A DNA stretch of 64,000 bases from assembly GCA_937899905.1 (NCBI GenBank), contig CALCCF010000025.1:1-64000 (forward strand), read 5' to 3'. Below the pieces are notes generated by a model. The model was given only the letters and a program-made list of their open reading frames with translations. It was not told the origin of the DNA and searched no databases. The stretch's first letter is position 1, and the number at the start of each line of letters is the position of its first letter. This DNA comes from an uncultured Phycisphaeraceae bacterium (GTDB taxonomy: Bacteria > Planctomycetota > Phycisphaerae > Phycisphaerales > UBA1924). The position numbers and the translations under genes were made by a program. Shown piece by piece: positions 7,808 through 16,186 of the stretch.

Positions 7808-9049
7808 ATGCACATCATCCGCCGCTCAAGAATCGATGACGTCGACACGCTGCTGAAGCTGGCGAAGATGGTCCACTTTATCAACCTGCCGCCCGATCGC
7901 GAGATCATCACCGAGAAGATCATCCACAGCCGCAACTGCTTCAAGCACGTGGCGCGTGGCGAGCCGCTGGATGATGATCCCCAGCCGAGGAACAAGCCCG
8001 GGCGTGCGAACTCGAGCTCCGGCCTCAAGAAGACGCTCAGCGAAACCAAGCTGTTCATGTTCACGCTCGAGGACACCGAGTCGGGCGCGACGTTGGGCTC
8101 GAGCCAGCTCGTGAGCTCGATGGGCGGGCCGGGTAACCCCAACGTCAGCTTCAAGATTTCCGAGCGGAGCTTCTTTAGTGAGAGCCTGCACACGGGCGTG
8201 ACGCACAAGGTCGCCACGCTCAACCTCGACGAGAGCAGCCCGACCGAGATCGGCGGTCTGATCCTCCAGCCGGCGTACCGCGCCCACAAGGCGCGATTGG
8301 GCCGCCTGCTCAGCTTCGTGCGCTTCCACTTCCTCGGCCTGTACCGCGAGCACTTCGCCGATCGCGTGCTGGCCGAGATGATGGCACCCATCAGCGACTC
8401 GGGCGACAACGAGTTCTGGGACGCCTTCGGCCGACGGTTCATAAACCTCAGCTATGAGGAAGCCGACCGCTTCTGCCAGTACTCGCGCGAGTTCATGTTC
8501 AGCCTGCTGCCGCGAGAGGACATCTATCTCACGCTGCTCCCGCCCAAGGCGCGGCAGGGGGTCGGCCAGGTCGGCAAGGACACCGTGCCTGCGCGCCGCA
8601 TGCTCGAGAAGCTGGGATTCGCATACGAGGGCGTCATCGATCCGTTCGACGGCGGCCCGCACCTCCACGCGAACACCGACGAGAGCCCCCTCGTACGAGC
8701 CACGCGGCGGGTCGAGCTCGGCAAGGGTGCCGCGCCGTCGGCGTGCAAGGGCATGTCCATCTTGAGCGTGCTCGACAAGGAGGGTGAATACCTCGCCATC
8801 CAGACGCCGCTGGTCGATCGCGGCCAAGCCGTCAGCATCCCGCGCAGCACCATGGCGTTGCTGGGCGTGAGTCAGGGCGACGAGGTCGCGTGCACGGTGA
8901 TCGACCCGATGCCGACCATGGACGATGTGCCCACGGCACCGAAGCCCAAGCGTGTGTCGCGAGCCAAGACCACCAAGAAGTCAGCACCAAAGAAGACCAA
9001 GAAGAAGACCACACGCAAGACCACGACTCGGAGGAAGAGCACCGGATGA
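7808..9049 (+). CDS. astA: Arginine N-succinyltransferase with lysine-rich C-terminal tail
   Basis: AstA transfers succinyl from succinyl-CoA to arginine, the first AST step. The 413-residue protein opens with the family's IRRSRIDDVDTLLKLA and carries GGLILQPAYR, the ADRVLAEMMAP stretch, and a region that aligns with the AstA core to about residue 370. E. coli AstA has about 344 residues. The extra about 45 residues here form a low-complexity tail of Lys, Thr, Ala and Arg (KRVSRAKTTKKSAPKKTKKK and onward), like histone H1 tails. ATG 7808 has AAGG just upstream. The stop overlaps the astD start as ATGA. Confidence 0.88.
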   Translation: MHIIRRSRIDDVDTLLKLAKMVHFINLPPDREIITEKIIHSRNCFKHVARGEPLDDDPQPRNKPGRANSSSGLKKTLSETKLFMFTLEDTESGATLGSSQLVSSMGGPGNPNVSFKISERSFFSESLHTGVTHKVATLNLDESSPTEIGGLILQPAYRAHKARLGRLLSFVRFHFLGLYREHFADRVLAEMMAPISDSGDNEFWDAFGRRFINLSYEEADRFCQYSREFMFSLLPREDIYLTLLPPKARQGVGQVGKDTVPARRMLEKLGFAYEGVIDPFDGGPHLHANTDESPLVRATRRVELGKGAAPSACKGMSILSVLDKEGEYLAIQTPLVDRGQAVSIPRSTMALLGVSQGDEVACTVIDPMPTMDDVPTAPKPKRVSRAKTTKKSAPKKTKKKTTRKTTTRRKSTG

Positions 9050-10611
9050 CCACCGCCGCGACCGCAACTGGGGACGTTCTCGCCAACCCGCCCGCCAACC
9101 TGATCGCCGGCAAGTACGAGCCGATCGCGGGCGATGCCCTCGTCTCGTACGACCCGTCTGAGCGCGGCCGCATCGTGTGGTCGGGCTCGCCCGTGGTTGA
9201 TCATGTCGATCCGGCGGTTGCCGCGGCGCGAGAGGCCCTCAAGCCCTGGAGCCGGTGGGACATCGAGAAGCGGGCCGACGTTCTATTACGGTACAAGGCG
9301 ATCGTGCAGGATCGCGCCGCCGACATCGCCGATCTCATCGCCCAAGAGACCGGCAAGGCGCTGTGGGACTGCAAGGGCGAGGCCGCCGCGCTCGCCGGCA
9401 AGGTCGATATCACGCTCGAGCAGGGCGAGCACGCGGGCCGTCAACGCGTCGCGGGCTTCTCGCTGAATCTCGGCGACACGAAGGAAGGCCGCTGCTGGTT
9501 CCGCCCGCACGGCGTGATGGCGGTGGTGGGGCCCTTCAACTTCCCGGCCCACCTGCCCAACGGCCACATCGTGCCCGCGCTGCTCACCGGCAACACCGTC
9601 GTGCTCAAACCCAGCGACAAAGTGCCCGCCGTGGGCCAGCTCATCATCGAGCTGTTCCAACGAGCGCTCGACGACGCGGGCGCACCCAAGGGCGTGGTCA
9701 ACCTCGTGCAGGGCAAGGCCGACGTCGCGCAGAAGCTCGTAAACCACGACGGCGTCGACGGCATCCTGTTCACCGGATCGTGGCCCGTGGGCCGCAAGAT
9801 CCTGGAAAGCAACCTCGATCGGCCCGGCCGCATCGTCGCACTCGAGATGGGCGGCAACAACGGCGTGCTCGTGATGCCCGACGCCGACCTCAAGCAGGCC
9901 GCGATCGAGATCGCTCGCGGCGCGTTCGTGACCACCGGCCAGCGCTGCACCTGCGGCCGCCGCCTCATCGTGCACGAGGCCGTCGCGGACAAGCTGATCC
10001 CGGCGATCCTCAAGGCCGCCGGCGCGATGGTCATCGGTCCGCCCCGCAGCGAAGCGCCCGTGTTCATGGGCCCGATCATCGACGACCACGCGCGTGACGC
10101 GGTGCTGGACTACCAGACCAGGGCGGCCGAGCGCGGCGGCGAGGTCCTCATGCAGGCCAGCGCGCCCGCGTCGCTCGATCAGGGCTCGTACATCACGCCC
10201 GGTGTTATGCGTGTCGACAAGTTCACCGCCAACGACGGCGACGACGCCGGATGCGACATCGAAGTCTTCGGCCCGATGCTCCGCATCACCACCGTTTCGT
10301 CGTACGAGGAAGGCATCGAGCAGGTCAACGCCACGCGCTACGGCCTGGCCGCCAGCGTCTTCACGAAGGACGACGCCGTCATCAACGACTTCCTCGCGGA
10401 CGCCCGCGCCGGCTGCGTGAACCTCAACTGCGCAACGGCGGGCGCCAGTAGCAAGCTGCCCTTCGGCGGCCTGGGCACCAGCGGCAACCATCGCCCCGCC
10501 GGCGCCTTCGCGCTCGACTACTGCGCGTACCCCGTCGCCGGCATGCTCGAACGCGGCGATGCCGCGGTGGTCGCACCCGGGATGGCCTTCGAGGACTCCT
10601 GGCTCGCGTGA
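9046..10611 (+). CDS. astD: Succinylglutamate-semialdehyde dehydrogenase
   Basis: This 521-residue aldehyde dehydrogenase starts at ATG 9046, overlapping the astA stop by 4 bases. Family marks include the GPFNFPAHLPNGHIVPAL block that separates AstD from generic aldehyde dehydrogenases, the catalytic glutamate in LEMGGNN and the catalytic cysteine in TTGQRCTCGRR. It oxidises succinylglutamate semialdehyde to succinylglutamate with NAD. The N-terminal 20 residues are longer than in E. coli. It follows aminotransferase and astA in the same operon. No astB or astE gene lies nearby. Confidence 0.92.
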   Translation: MTTAATATGDVLANPPANLIAGKYEPIAGDALVSYDPSERGRIVWSGSPVVDHVDPAVAAAREALKPWSRWDIEKRADVLLRYKAIVQDRAADIADLIAQETGKALWDCKGEAAALAGKVDITLEQGEHAGRQRVAGFSLNLGDTKEGRCWFRPHGVMAVVGPFNFPAHLPNGHIVPALLTGNTVVLKPSDKVPAVGQLIIELFQRALDDAGAPKGVVNLVQGKADVAQKLVNHDGVDGILFTGSWPVGRKILESNLDRPGRIVALEMGGNNGVLVMPDADLKQAAIEIARGAFVTTGQRCTCGRRLIVHEAVADKLIPAILKAAGAMVIGPPRSEAPVFMGPIIDDHARDAVLDYQTRAAERGGEVLMQASAPASLDQGSYITPGVMRVDKFTANDGDDAGCDIEVFGPMLRITTVSSYEEGIEQVNATRYGLAASVFTKDDAVINDFLADARAGCVNLNCATAGASSKLPFGGLGTSGNHRPAGAFALDYCAYPVAGMLERGDAAVVAPGMAFEDSWLA

Positions 10612-10614
10612 CTC

Positions 10615-11781
10615 TTAGAAGTCACGTCGCCTGAAGATCAGGGCCGCGATGCCGAGCACGACGCTCACGAACGCGAAGCTGGTGCCTAACACCCACCACA
10701 GAGGTCGATTGTCGAACTCTTCTGCGGTGGCTTCGGAGCCTTCCTGGGCCACGCGTTGCCTGTCGTCTGATGGAGGTGGGGCACCAAGCCGCGCAAACTC
10801 CTCTTCATCGATCGTCCAACGGCCTAATAGGGCAATGGTCTCACCGGTCTTTGGCAGGACGGCCTTTACGAAATAGATAACCCGACGCCATCGGCTCGCA
10901 ATCGACTCGGAAGCTTCGAGCTCGCGTACGCGTAATTTTGTTACGGGCAGCCGGATGTCGCGTGCTTCGAGTTCCGATGAGGTCGGGGCCGGGTCTAGGG
11001 CTTCGAGCGGCTCAAGACCCTCGGCTTCACGTTCGGCGTTTCGCTCCCCGAGAATGGCCAGCGTTGCGTTGCGCTCCCTGCGATCGACCTTGGCTTGTTC
11101 CAGACGGAGTTCAGCCTTGATGTTCTCATGGATGCTGACCGAGAAGAGGTCACCCGCGTTCACCAGGATAATGGCTGCCCATACAACCGCGGTCAACAGC
11201 AGCGCCGCAATGGTCGACCGAGTCAGCAGCCCGATCAAGACGCACACCGCGAAGAGGTAGCTGAACATCGTGACCACGATCGGCACCGCGAGGAAGACCT
11301 CTGGCGCCCACGACTTGCCACGGATGCCGATGACCAAGAAGACCAAGAGTGAAAATACAAAGACCTGGAGGGTCATGAAGAGCAATCCGCCCACGAACTT
11401 TGTCAGCAAGAGTCGGATCCGCCCAATCGGACGGCTCAGCACGCTCTCGATAGTCCCGCCCTGGATCAGGTCGGGAATCATGCCGGCCGTCGAGATCAAG
11501 CCCAGGATCACCGCCACCCAGCGCAGCCACCACGGAACCGCCAGTGCTGCAAACATTGTCCGGTAAAGCAACCCCGGGGGCATGGTCTCACTGGTAATCG
11601 TGACTCCAGCAAAGTCGGCGGGCATCTGCCAGATCAAGAACTTCATCCCGTTTTCGTTGATGCTGACCATCGCGAAGACAACGACCACGAGTGAGTTGAG
11701 GATCATGGTGATCCAGAAGAGCCGCTTTGCGCACAGTTCGCGATACGCATCTACCAGCAACGCCATGGTTTGGATGATCAT
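10615..11781 (-). CDS. ABC-2 type transporter permease
   Basis: This 388-residue protein has about six hydrophobic helices. One lies near residues 20-40, four lie between about 85 and 205 (for example GGLLFMTLQVFVFSLLVFLV) and one is at the extreme C-terminus. A long hydrophilic, charged loop (about 205-350) with coiled-coil character lies before the last helix. The start ATG 11781 overlaps the stop of the ATP-binding gene as ATGA, so it is the membrane half of one exporter. The end lies only 3 bases from the convergent astD stop. The substrate is unknown. Confidence 0.85.
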   Translation of the reverse strand: MIIQTMALLVDAYRELCAKRLFWITMILNSLVVVVFAMVSINENGMKFLIWQMPADFAGVTITSETMPPGLLYRTMFAALAVPWWLRWVAVILGLISTAGMIPDLIQGGTIESVLSRPIGRIRLLLTKFVGGLLFMTLQVFVFSLLVFLVIGIRGKSWAPEVFLAVPIVVTMFSYLFAVCVLIGLLTRSTIAALLLTAVVWAAIILVNAGDLFSVSIHENIKAELRLEQAKVDRRERNATLAILGERNAEREAEGLEPLEALDPAPTSSELEARDIRLPVTKLRVRELEASESIASRWRRVIYFVKAVLPKTGETIALLGRWTIDEEEFARLGAPPPSDDRQRVAQEGSEATAEEFDNRPLWWVLGTSFAFVSVVLGIAALIFRRRDF

Positions 11782-12866
11782 GGCCGACCTCCTTGCCCGC
11801 GACTGGAAGCTCTGGCGGCCCCGGGAGAGTCGTCATCCTCCACCGCCTGCATAAACAAGTCCTCCAGCGACGGCCGATGCTTGTGAACCTCGCGGATCAC
11901 GCCCCCCTTCGCACGGATCGCATCGAGCACGGGCTGGATCGTCGCGGCCTCGGTCGTGCCGATCCAAAGGCGGTTGCCATGGACTTCCACGCTCTCGCCC
12001 GTCGCCAGCTCTCCACGCAGCCCGACACGCTTGGCCAATCCCGCATCGGTCGGCGGCGCGAGCTCGGCGGTCGGAGATGGGCCGGCGCTCTGTCCCTTGC
12101 CGAGCGCCTCGGGCAGCGCGCGTCCGAACGTCGCGCCCGCCGCGTCGAGCTCACCCTCGATCTCGATCTCGTACCGCAGCATGCCCTCCGTCAGCTGCTC
12201 GATGGTGCCCAGCGACACGACGCGGCCCTTGTGCATGATGGCCACCGCATCGCACACTTGTTCAAGCTCGCCGAGCAGGTGGCTGTTGATGAACACCGTG
12301 CGTCCCTCGTCGCGCATCTGCTGGAGCACGAGTCGGATGTCGCGACGGCCCGAGGGATCAACGCCGTCGGTCGGCTCGTCGAGGATCACCAGGTCGGGGT
12401 CGGCCACGAGCGCCTGGGCGATACCGATGCGCTGCCTCATCCCCTTGGAGTACCCGCCAACCTTCTTGTTGTGCCACTCGCGCATGCGCACGAGGTCGAG
12501 CAGCTCGTCGGCCCGCGATCGCCGGCTGGCCCGCGGCATCTTCGCCATCGCGCCGAAGAACTCGATCACCTGGCGTCCGGTCAGGTGCTTGGGCAAGTTG
12601 TGGTGCTCGGGCAGGTATCCCACCTTGGCCAGTGTGTCCTTGCGGCCGATGGGCTTGCCGAGCACCGTGCCCGTACCGCTGCTTCGCTTCACGGCCGTGA
12701 TGAGGATCTTGACCAGCGTGCTCTTGCCGGCCCCATTGGGCCCGAGAAGCCCAAAGATCGACCCCCGTGGCACGTCCATCGACACGCCTCGCAGGGCGTG
12801 GACCTTCCGGCCAAAGCCGCCATACTTCTTATGGATGTCCTTGATGGAAACCACGGCGTCGGTCAT
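11778..12866 (-). CDS. ABC transporter ATP-binding protein
   Basis: The start is ATG 12866 (362 residues). The ATPase domain has Walker A GLLGPNGAGKST, a Q-loop-like region replaced by YLPEHHNL, a signature YSKGMRQRIG (common in ABC-2/CcmA-type exporters), Walker B LVILDEPTDGVDP and the switch histidine in INSHLLGE. After residue 230 a C-terminal extension (about 130 residues) is typical of ATPases that drive ABC-2 permeases. It is followed by and overlaps its permease. It lies divergent from the sigma-factor fusion gene, 147 bases apart. Confidence 0.9.
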   Translation of the reverse strand: MTDAVVSIKDIHKKYGGFGRKVHALRGVSMDVPRGSIFGLLGPNGAGKSTLVKILITAVKRSSGTGTVLGKPIGRKDTLAKVGYLPEHHNLPKHLTGRQVIEFFGAMAKMPRASRRSRADELLDLVRMREWHNKKVGGYSKGMRQRIGIAQALVADPDLVILDEPTDGVDPSGRRDIRLVLQQMRDEGRTVFINSHLLGELEQVCDAVAIMHKGRVVSLGTIEQLTEGMLRYEIEIEGELDAAGATFGRALPEALGKGQSAGPSPTAELAPPTDAGLAKRVGLRGELATGESVEVHGNRLWIGTTEAATIQPVLDAIRAKGGVIREVHKHRPSLEDLFMQAVEDDDSPGAARASSRGQGGRP

Positions 12867-13013
12867 AGACAGCCTCCTCGCACCCGGTGATTCGGGTTTG
12901 TCCGCTGGCATTTTTGCGTGTGGCGGCCCGAACTGCAGAATCTGCTGGCCAAGGGTACCTTCGCGCGCAAGCCGGGCCACCGGCGTGCGTCTATCGGGCG
13001 AAGGAGCCTGAGT

Positions 13014-14654
13014 ATGGCCACGCTGCGATTCGACTCTCCCCACGATCTCGACGATGCGAGCGCCCTGCGCTTGTACGCCCAGAAGGGCGACCCCGACGCC
13101 TTCGCGGTCCTGGCCAACCGCTACCACGCGATGGTGCTGGCGACCTGCCGGCGCACCCTCCGCAATGATGCCGACGCCGATGACGCCGCTCAAGAGACCT
13201 TCCTCAGGCTGGCCCGGCAGTCCAGCCGAATCCGCTCCAACGTCGCCGCCTGGCTGCATGCCTGTGCCGTCGGGGCCTCGATCGACCTCGTGCGTCGTTC
13301 TCAGGCGAGGTCTCGGGCCGAGGCGGGCCTCCGCGAGCAGTCCAAGCCCGAAGCCGCCGCGTCGAGTGATGAGGCGCTGTGGTGGGATCTCGAGCCCATG
13401 ATCGACGCCGCGCTAGCCGAGCTTTCCGAGGCCGATCGGCACCTCATCGTGGCTCGATACCTCGCCGGCCGTCCGCAGAACGAACTCGCCCAGGATCTCG
13501 GCGTCAGCGAGGGCACGATCTCTCGACGCCTGTCCCGCGCTCTGGCCCGCTTGCGCTCCAAGCTGGCGGCGAGCGGCCTGGCGATCGCCGGCGCTTCGGC
13601 CCTGGGTTTGGCGCTCGAGAACGCGGCGGTCGCCACGGTCACGCCCGTCGCCTCGGCCGCGGTTGCGAAGATCGCGATCGCCGGCGTGGGCGTGCAGGCA
13701 TCGAAGGTGCCTGTCGCGCTCGTACAGACGGCCGCGATCGTCGCCATCGGCGGCGGCGTCACGATCGCCTCGCTGATACTCGGCGGCGGTGGCGGCAGCG
13801 GATCGACGCCTCCCATCGCGAGCCTGCCAACCGCAACGGCCACGAGTGTTGCTGCGACATTGGCCCCGGGCCCAGCCCGCCCAAAGAAGACCATCGGGCC
13901 GTTCCAGACCATCTCCGCCTACGACGAGGACTTCGGCGAGAGCGGCACGTTCATCACCGTAACCGGGATCGCCATCCGCCGGGGCATGGACCCCATCAGC
14001 GGCAAGCCGCGACGCATCCGCCTCGACACGCAACGCACGCGATCGATCCAGGACGATCCGAAGACGCGGAACCTCCGCGAGGTCGCCGAGATCGATGTGC
14101 TCACCGCCCGTGTGCTGCCCGAGAGTGACGAGTGGGCCCGATTCAGCCGCGGCCAGAACCTCACGCTCTCGGTCGCGTTCGACCAGTTCGATCGCCTCGT
14201 CATTCGCGAGAAGAACGGCTTGGTCCAGATCGGGAAGAACGAGCCCGCGTGGTACGGCGTCCGCCCGCCGCCCGGCTGGGACCAGCGCGACGAGATCCCC
14301 GACGACGCCGGCCAGTTCGGCATCCTGGGCCCGTGGACCGAATCCGAGCGCATCCCCGTGACGATCACGGCCGACGAGATCCGCCTCGGACCGGAAAGCT
14401 GGAACGCCGGCCGATACCGCATCATCTCGTGGAACCAGGAGGACGGCTTCTCCCGCGTGCTCAGCATCCAGGCCGGCGGGCGAGACCCGCGCCTGATCGG
14501 CACCCGCTTCAAGCTGCTGATCCGCGAGGTCGAAGAGGGCTATCAGATCGCGTACTACCCACCCTCCACCGGGCGAAGCGACCGCTGGCCACCGTCCTTC
14601 GAGTACGAAGACAGCAACCCCGTTCGCCTCGTCACGCTGGGGAGGGACAAGTAA
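13014..14654 (+). CDS. ECF sigma factor fused to a transmembrane helix and an extracytoplasmic domain
   Basis: AAGGAG lies 8 bases before ATG 13014 (546 residues). Residues 15-100 form sigma region 2 (DADDAAQETFLRLARQ) and 125-185 region 4 with the helix-turn-helix LAQDLGVSEGTISRRLSRAL. There follow an Ala-rich stretch (185-230), one transmembrane helix (about 235-256) and a Gly/Ser linker. The remaining 280-residue region, rich in beta-strands and charged, should lie outside the cytoplasmic membrane. This resembles planctomycete ECF groups with large C-terminal fusions, where sensing and promoter recognition are in one chain. No separate anti-sigma gene is adjacent. The next gene begins directly at the base after its stop. 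Confidence 0.85.
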   Translation: MATLRFDSPHDLDDASALRLYAQKGDPDAFAVLANRYHAMVLATCRRTLRNDADADDAAQETFLRLARQSSRIRSNVAAWLHACAVGASIDLVRRSQARSRAEAGLREQSKPEAAASSDEALWWDLEPMIDAALAELSEADRHLIVARYLAGRPQNELAQDLGVSEGTISRRLSRALARLRSKLAASGLAIAGASALGLALENAAVATVTPVASAAVAKIAIAGVGVQASKVPVALVQTAAIVAIGGGVTIASLILGGGGGSGSTPPIASLPTATATSVAATLAPGPARPKKTIGPFQTISAYDEDFGESGTFITVTGIAIRRGMDPISGKPRRIRLDTQRTRSIQDDPKTRNLREVAEIDVLTARVLPESDEWARFSRGQNLTLSVAFDQFDRLVIREKNGLVQIGKNEPAWYGVRPPPGWDQRDEIPDDAGQFGILGPWTESERIPVTITADEIRLGPESWNAGRYRIISWNQEDGFSRVLSIQAGGRDPRLIGTRFKLLIREVEEGYQIAYYPPSTGRSDRWPPSFEYEDSNPVRLVTLGRDK

Positions 14655-15440
14655 GTGCCGCCACTCTCCACCACACCTCGACGCGCCTTCACGGTTATCG
14701 AGATGGTCGTCGTCATCGCCATCATCCTCGTCCTGTTCGCCATTGGGACGCCGATCCTGTTCCAGGCACGATTCGCCGCACGCGAGGCCCAGAGCCTTAG
14801 CAACGTGCGACAGATCCTGGTCGGCATCAACGCCTTCTCGGCCTCGAACGGTTCACGACTTCCCGAAAATCGCGTGAAGGAGAGTGCGGGCGAGTACATC
14901 ACCTGGCGTCAGCTCATGATCGACCAAGGCTACCTCGACGATTCCAAGGTCTGGTGCTGTCCTCTCCATCCTGATCCCGGGCCCCGAAGCGAGTTTGGCT
15001 ACCAGGGCGGCGGTCTCCGCTGCGTGGGCGACGTGGCCTCGAGCTACGCGCTCAACGGTCACCTGCTGTGGCGTCGCGCCGTGGGCGATGCCCAAGCCAA
15101 AATCATCGATACCGTGATCGATCGGCCGACCCACACGATCTTGGTTGCCCAGACGAACCGCGCCTTCTGCCACCTGCGTGTCAGTCCGCCGGACGTCGCC
15201 AACTACTACGGCGATAACCCCGGGCCGTACGGCTACTGGCACAACGGCCGCGGCTTGTACGGATTCCAGGACGGGCACGTCGAGTTGCTGCAGTTCCTCG
15301 ACACCGGCAGCCCCGACTGCCGCTGGCACAACCGCACCGACCTCACGCCCGATCCGTTCGTGCCCCAGACGCCCGGCGAGACCAAGCCTCACGATCATCC
15401 GGATTGGGAGCTGCTGGTGCCGGACATCTACCGCCGCTAG
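14655..15440 (+). CDS. Type II secretion/prepilin-like protein with H-x9-DG motif
   Basis: The GTG start is at the base directly following the sigma-factor stop, so the two are co-transcribed and probably translationally linked. The 261-residue protein begins with a prepilin N-terminus: basic residues, AFTVIEMVVVIAIILVLFAIG, where the glycine before Phe is replaced by Ala (RRAFTVIE). Near residue 195 it has HNGRGLYGFQDGHVELL, which fits the H-x9-DG motif of planctomycete DUF1559-like pseudopilins. Cysteines at CCPLHPDPG and elsewhere may form disulfides. It ends convergently with the methyltransferase gene, the stops overlapping in CTAG. It is probably membrane-anchored with a periplasmic domain. 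Confidence 0.8.
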   Translation: MPPLSTTPRRAFTVIEMVVVIAIILVLFAIGTPILFQARFAAREAQSLSNVRQILVGINAFSASNGSRLPENRVKESAGEYITWRQLMIDQGYLDDSKVWCCPLHPDPGPRSEFGYQGGGLRCVGDVASSYALNGHLLWRRAVGDAQAKIIDTVIDRPTHTILVAQTNRAFCHLRVSPPDVANYYGDNPGPYGYWHNGRGLYGFQDGHVELLQFLDTGSPDCRWHNRTDLTPDPFVPQTPGETKPHDHPDWELLVPDIYRR

Positions 15441-16174
15441 GAAACCGGATCGGCGCAGCTCCACGAGCCATCGGGGCACCGGTGCGCGACGACGTGGAAC
15501 ACGTGCCAGTGCTTGGCGTTGCCTCGCGCGTCCTCGCCGTCGCGCTCGACTTCGTCAAAGTGCTCGAGTGTGTACCGCCCGCGGAACAGCCGTCCGACCT
15601 CACGCCGGCTCTGGTGGCTGCGGTCCGGCAGGCTCGCCCACGTGTCGCGATCGCCGAAGAGCTGGCCGGCGAACTTGCCACCAGGACGGATCGACGCGTG
15701 GATGCGGTCCCACAGCGCTTCAAACTCCGCGGGCCTGCAGAACGGCAGGCTGAAGCTCGCGTTCAGCAGATCGCAAGGCGGGAGCTCGACCGTTTCCATC
15801 TCGGCTCGGCGAATCTCCAGGCGATCGCCAACATCGCTTGGCAGCCGCGGATGGTGCGCCGTGAGATCGACCGCCATCTTGTGCCCGTCGATCGCCAGCA
15901 CACGCCAGCCGCGACGGAGTAGCTCCATCGTGTCTCGTCCCTCGCCGCAACCCAGATCGATCGCGAACCCGGGTTCGTCAAAAAATTTGAGGGCCTTTAC
16001 AAGCGTCTCGCGGGGTTCCTTGCCCGCGACGGCCTTGAAGTACCCCGGCCAGTCCCGCGTGTGGGCGCACGCGAACGCCGACGGAGGGTTCTCGGCCTTT
16101 GCCAGCTCATCCCACGGGTGCGCCTCGGCTCGGGCCTCCCCGCCAGCGTCTGGGGTGTGTGGTTCGATCGCCAT
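15437..16174 (-). CDS. Class I SAM-dependent methyltransferase
   Basis: I start at ATG 16174 (245 residues). Motif I is FAIDLGCGEGRDTMELL, followed by the acidic end of strand 2 (VLAIDGHKMAVD) and a post-motif LLNASFSLPFC. The sequence resembles small tellurite-resistance/UbiE-like methyltransferases acting on small molecules, but the substrate cannot be inferred. It is divergent from the UbiD-family gene, with only 12 bases between the starts, so the two promoters must overlap the coding regions or lie within them. It converges on the pseudopilin gene with a 4-base overlap. Confidence 0.8.
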   Translation of the reverse strand: MAIEPHTPDAGGEARAEAHPWDELAKAENPPSAFACAHTRDWPGYFKAVAGKEPRETLVKALKFFDEPGFAIDLGCGEGRDTMELLRRGWRVLAIDGHKMAVDLTAHHPRLPSDVGDRLEIRRAEMETVELPPCDLLNASFSLPFCRPAEFEALWDRIHASIRPGGKFAGQLFGDRDTWASLPDRSHQSRREVGRLFRGRYTLEHFDEVERDGEDARGNAKHWHVFHVVAHRCPDGSWSCADPVS

Positions 16175-16186
16175 ACCGTTGAGCCT

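Noticed and set aside
12867-13259. Upstream extension of the ABC ATPase frame
   Set aside because: It has no similarity and would overlap the divergent sigma-factor start; ATG 12866 begins the conserved domain.
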